Below are positions 61,235 to 64,000 of a DNA stretch of 64,000 nt, in pieces. Under the pieces are notes generated by a model. The model had not been told where the DNA came from. It made no database searches and saw only the letters and a list, made by a program, of their open reading frames with translations. How positions within the stretch are numbered: position 1 is the first letter of the stretch; each line of letters starts with the position of its first letter. The stretch covers positions 124,001 through 188,000 of the forward strand of contig UCHV01000024.1 in the NCBI GenBank assembly GCA_900472395.1. Direction: 5' to 3'. Made by a program: the position numbers and the translations under genes. The stretch is from Hyphomicrobiales bacterium (lineage in GTDB: Bacteria > Pseudomonadota > Alphaproteobacteria > Rhizobiales > Rhizobiaceae).

Positions 61235-61630
61235 TCAACGGGCAGCTGGCTTGTACGCAATCACGTCCATTTCCACTTTGATAGAGACCATCATCGGGGA
61301 CTGGACCGTCGAACGCGCCGGCGGGTGATCAAGGAAATGTTTCGCGAAAACGGCATTGAAGCTGGAAAAGTCGCGGGCGTCGTCAAGCCAGACATTGACT
61401 TTCACGACGTCTTCCAACGCACAGTCCGCCAGCTTCAGAACCTCTTTCACATTGGCGATGACCAGTTCGGTTTGAGCCACGATGGAGCCCTCGACGATCT
61501 CACCGTCAATGGTCGGAACCTGTCCTGAGACGTATACGAAATCGCCTGCGCGCACGGCTTTTGAAAATGGGCGACGCCCGCCACCCGCCTGATCGTCTGC
61601 CATGCCGTAGCGAATGATGTCATCCGTCAT
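61235..61630 (-). CDS. RidA-family protein
   Basis: A 131-residue RidA/YjgF-type protein that in its best-known members hydrolyses reactive enamine/imine intermediates of PLP enzymes. Visible are the family N-terminal FSKAVRAGDFVYVSGQVPTI, LADCALEDVVKVNVWLDDAR and the catalytic arginine in PPARSTVQSPMM. Directly downstream of the D-threonine-aldolase-like PLP enzyme, which agrees with this role. The ATG at 61630 is used. Confidence 0.9.
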   Translation of the reverse strand: MTDDIIRYGMADDQAGGGRRPFSKAVRAGDFVYVSGQVPTIDGEIVEGSIVAQTELVIANVKEVLKLADCALEDVVKVNVWLDDARDFSSFNAVFAKHFLDHPPARSTVQSPMMVSIKVEMDVIAYKPAAR

Positions 61631-61680
61631 TTTATTGTCCCGTTCTAAAGTGAAAAAAGCCGTCTAAAGTTCCGGTGTCG

Positions 61681-62775
61681 TCACCAGACAGCCCCACGCG
61701 CATCGACCGTTTCGATGCGCGTCACGATGTCGTCGCGGTGGAAGACTAGCCGATCGAACAGGTTGGCTATGACGCAGGCGTGGTTCGGCATTATCCTTAC
61801 GACCTCACCGACTTCGGCAAATTCAATCGGGCAGTGCTGAAGATCCACCATCGCATGCTCCTCGGAGAGTGAAACGATGCGAGCGCCTTTGAAACCCACG
61901 ATGGTCCCGTGGTCTTCGAAACCGAACAGATCCGAGGTCAGCGCCTTCGAGCCGGCATCAAGTATGGCGCGGCTGGCAGTGGGGCGCGACACAACAGTGG
62001 CCAAGACATGCAATGCAAAATCATCGGATGTGCAATGGCCGCAACGGTCAGTGCTGCGATCGTTGAAGACATAGGTCCCGGCCCTGTGCTCGGTGGCAGA
62101 GGGGACGAGATGGGCCTGAAACAGGTCCGGGGTCCCGCCGCTCGACACCACCGGGCAGGCAATATTGCTTTGCCCCAGGAGGCGCAAAGTCATTGCCATA
62201 AAGCTTTCTACGTCGGTTGCACGGCCGATACCCGGATAGGTCATGATCCCGCCGAAGCTCAAACCGGGCGATGCGGCGACGATGGTTGCAAGCGCATGTG
62301 CCGCTTCAGGTGTCTGGACCCCGCAACGGCCTCCGCCGGTATCGCATTCCACCAGCACGTTGAGAGGCCTTGCCGGTTCGAAAGTGTCGGCAAGGCCAGA
62401 GAGTGCAGTGACGTTGTCGACGGTTACCGATAGCTTAGGTACGCGCGCGTTCAGCAATTTCAAACGCTGAAGCTTTGCTGCGCCGAGCACGTTGTAGGTG
62501 AGAAGGATGTCCTCGAAACCGGCATTGGCGAAAATCTCCACCTCGCTCAGCTTCTGACAGTTGATGCCCACAGCACCTGCGTGCATTTGCTGCCGGGCTA
62601 TGGAGGCATTCTTGTGGGTCTTGATGTGAGGCCGGAAACGCCTTCCATGCTGATCCATGTAGGCTTGAACGCGGCCGATATTGGCGGCGAGCCGATCTTC
62701 ATCGATCACCGGCATCGGTGTGGCAATATCAACCAGTCTATCGCCGGGGATCGGCCAGAAATCACTCTTGCTCAT
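61681..62775 (-). CDS. PLP-dependent D-threonine aldolase / DSD1-family enzyme
   Basis: A 364-residue fold-type III PLP enzyme, likely acting on a D-3-hydroxy amino acid such as D-threonine or D-serine. The PLP lysine is in FRPHIKTHKNASIA. The metal-site region near the C-terminus reads IMPNHACVIANLFD, with His and Cys in the expected positions. NVLVECDTGGGRCGVQTPEA and GGIMTYPGIGRA are further family motifs. It is followed by the RidA gene after 50 bp and preceded by a UgpC-type ATPase, a possible amino-sugar or amino acid uptake and breakdown unit. Confidence 0.88.
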   Translation of the reverse strand: MSKSDFWPIPGDRLVDIATPMPVIDEDRLAANIGRVQAYMDQHGRRFRPHIKTHKNASIARQQMHAGAVGINCQKLSEVEIFANAGFEDILLTYNVLGAAKLQRLKLLNARVPKLSVTVDNVTALSGLADTFEPARPLNVLVECDTGGGRCGVQTPEAAHALATIVAASPGLSFGGIMTYPGIGRATDVESFMAMTLRLLGQSNIACPVVSSGGTPDLFQAHLVPSATEHRAGTYVFNDRSTDRCGHCTSDDFALHVLATVVSRPTASRAILDAGSKALTSDLFGFEDHGTIVGFKGARIVSLSEEHAMVDLQHCPIEFAEVGEVVRIMPNHACVIANLFDRLVFHRDDIVTRIETVDARGAVW

Positions 62776-62865
62776 CGCAGCTTCTCGGTAATTCGGTCAT
62801 GTTTAGCTCTAGAAGGAGCGACGCGGACATCCGTCGTCGACCAGCCCGCGGGTGAACGAGGCGTC

Positions 62866-63933
62866 TCAGATGATGATCCGACGCTCGGTCTTCGCGTCGA
62901 AGATATGCAGGGCAGATGTATCCATCCGGATCGCGATCTCGTCATCGGTATGCATCTCGATACGTTCGCGTATTGAGGCGATAACCGGGGTGTTGCCGAG
63001 CATGACCGTCACCTGGGTTTCGGATCCTGTCGGTTCGATAAGTGCGACCCGGCCCTTAATTCCGCCGGAAGCAACGGAAATTTGCTCCGGACGAATGCCT
63101 AGAATCAGCTCTCTTCCAGCCTCTACTGGAGGTGCGGAGGGCAGAGGAAGAAGAACGCCGCTCTCGGATCTGAATGACGGCTCCGATCCTTCGGCGATTG
63201 TTCCTCGAATGAAATTCATTCCCGGCGAGCCGATGAAACCCGCGACAAAGAGATTAGCCGGCCGGTCGTAGAGTTCGAGCGGCGAACCAACCTGCTCGAC
63301 ATTGCCATCACGCATGACAACGATCTTGTCGGCCATCGTCATGGCCTCAATCTGGTCATGGGTTACGTAGATTGTTGTCGTCTTGAGACGTTGATGAAGC
63401 TGTTTGATCTCAGATCGCATCTGCACACGCAACTTGGCGTCGAGATTGGAAAGCGGCTCATCGAACAGAAAAACCTGCGGCTGGCGCACGATAGCCCGTC
63501 CCATCGCCACACGCTGCCGCTGGCCCCCTGACAGGTTGCGCGGATAGCGGTCAAGCAGTCGCTCGAGCCCGAGTATCTGCGCTGCCTGACGAACGCGCTC
63601 GCGGATTTCCTGCTTTGGCGCTTTCGCCAGCTTCAGAGAGAAGCCCATATTAGCCTCGACTGTCAAATGCGGGTAAAGGGCATAAGACTGAAAGACCATC
63701 GCAATGTCGCGCTCTTTCGGGGCAACATCATTGACAACTCGTGTGCCGATGGAGATCTCTCCGCCTGAAATTTCTTCCAGACCCGCGATCATTCGCAGCA
63801 GGGTTGATTTTCCGCAGCCTGAAGGGCCGACAAGAATGACGAATTCGCCATCCTGAATGTCGACATTCACGCCGTGCAGGACATCGAAGTGACCATAGCT
63901 CTTGCGGATATTATTGACAGTTACCGATGCCAT
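62866..63933 (-). CDS. Sugar ABC transporter ATP-binding protein, UgpC/MalK type
   Basis: A 355-residue ATPase; the ATG at 63933 follows GGAG by six bases, and a TTG five codons upstream is less likely. Walker [10 protein letters not shown], signature [17 protein letters not shown], Walker [16 protein letters not shown] and switch [15 protein letters not shown] are present. The permeases and receptor would lie to the right of the window. It closely resembles the 33161 protein. Confidence 0.94.
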   Translation of the reverse strand: MASVTVNNIRKSYGHFDVLHGVNVDIQDGEFVILVGPSGCGKSTLLRMIAGLEEISGGEISIGTRVVNDVAPKERDIAMVFQSYALYPHLTVEANMGFSLKLAKAPKQEIRERVRQAAQILGLERLLDRYPRNLSGGQRQRVAMGRAIVRQPQVFLFDEPLSNLDAKLRVQMRSEIKQLHQRLKTTTIYVTHDQIEAMTMADKIVVMRDGNVEQVGSPLELYDRPANLFVAGFIGSPGMNFIRGTIAEGSEPSFRSESGVLLPLPSAPPVEAGRELILGIRPEQISVASGGIKGRVALIEPTGSETQVTVMLGNTPVIASIRERIEMHTDDEIAIRMDTSALHIFDAKTERRIII

Positions 63934-64000
63934 CGTCGTCTCCGGCAAATAGGATTTGTGATCTAAGCGCTATCAAGGCGGCCACAGCCGCTTATCGACT

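Noticed and set aside
1-64000. CRISPR array, prophage, toxin-antitoxin or defence system
   Set aside because: No regularly spaced repeats and no integrase, structural phage, nuclease or antitoxin motifs were seen in any supported gene.

Overview
The window looks like accessory replicon or chromosome DNA from an alphaproteobacterium of the Rhizobiaceae type (Rhizobium/Agrobacterium and relatives). This is inferred from the high G+C coding sequence, the very high density of ABC uptake operons, the four-overlap gene spacing and the family mix (Rrf2, IclR and LacI regulators, UgpC-type ATPases, MsnO8- and NtaA-type flavin monooxygenases). No rRNA, tRNA, CRISPR array, replication gene or prophage was seen. 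The left edge cuts a substrate-binding protein gene; the right edge lies just upstream of an ATPase gene whose operon partners are not visible, because the window ends.

Region 1 (about 1-28.3 kb) is a scavenging island of three dipeptide-type (family 5) ABC transporters interleaved with FMN-dependent luciferase-like monooxygenases, a flavin reductase, an SsuA-like binding protein and an Rrf2 regulator. This is the usual kit for taking up organosulfur (or similar) compounds and cleaving them with FMNH2-dependent monooxygenases. The left third is decaying: a luciferase-like monooxygenase gene with several frameshifts (2614-3595), a 38-codon tail of an SfnB-like gene (1572-1691) and a binding-protein gene with one in-frame stop (7912-9498). 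The right part is intact and holds a tandem pair of binding proteins serving one transporter. A TCTA-N8/9-TAGA type inverted repeat recurs upstream of five of these genes.

Region 2 (29.8-31.8 kb) is a scar: a degenerate IS3-family element with recognisable 40-bp ends and unassigned sequence on both sides.

Region 3 (31.8-45 kb) looks like an acid-sugar catabolic locus: glycerate kinase, a sugar ABC transporter, mannonate dehydratase-like protein, enolase-superfamily dehydratase, IclR regulator, RraA-family aldolase-like protein, SMP-30 lactonase, aldo/keto reductase, glyoxalase I and a short-chain dehydrogenase. A 14-bp motif GTTCAAATGTGAAC recurs at three promoters and is a candidate IclR operator.

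Region 4 (45-60.8 kb) has a glucose/mannose-type ABC operon and then a LacI gene divergent from a compact ten-gene operon: Rieske protein, two paralogous amidohydrolases, DhaK, DhaL, two sugar permeases, binding protein, ATPase and a second enolase-superfamily enzyme. The substrate of this operon is not evident and the combination is the best candidate for an undescribed pathway. Region 5 (61.2-64 kb) carries a RidA-family protein, a D-threonine-aldolase-like PLP enzyme and the ATPase of another transporter.
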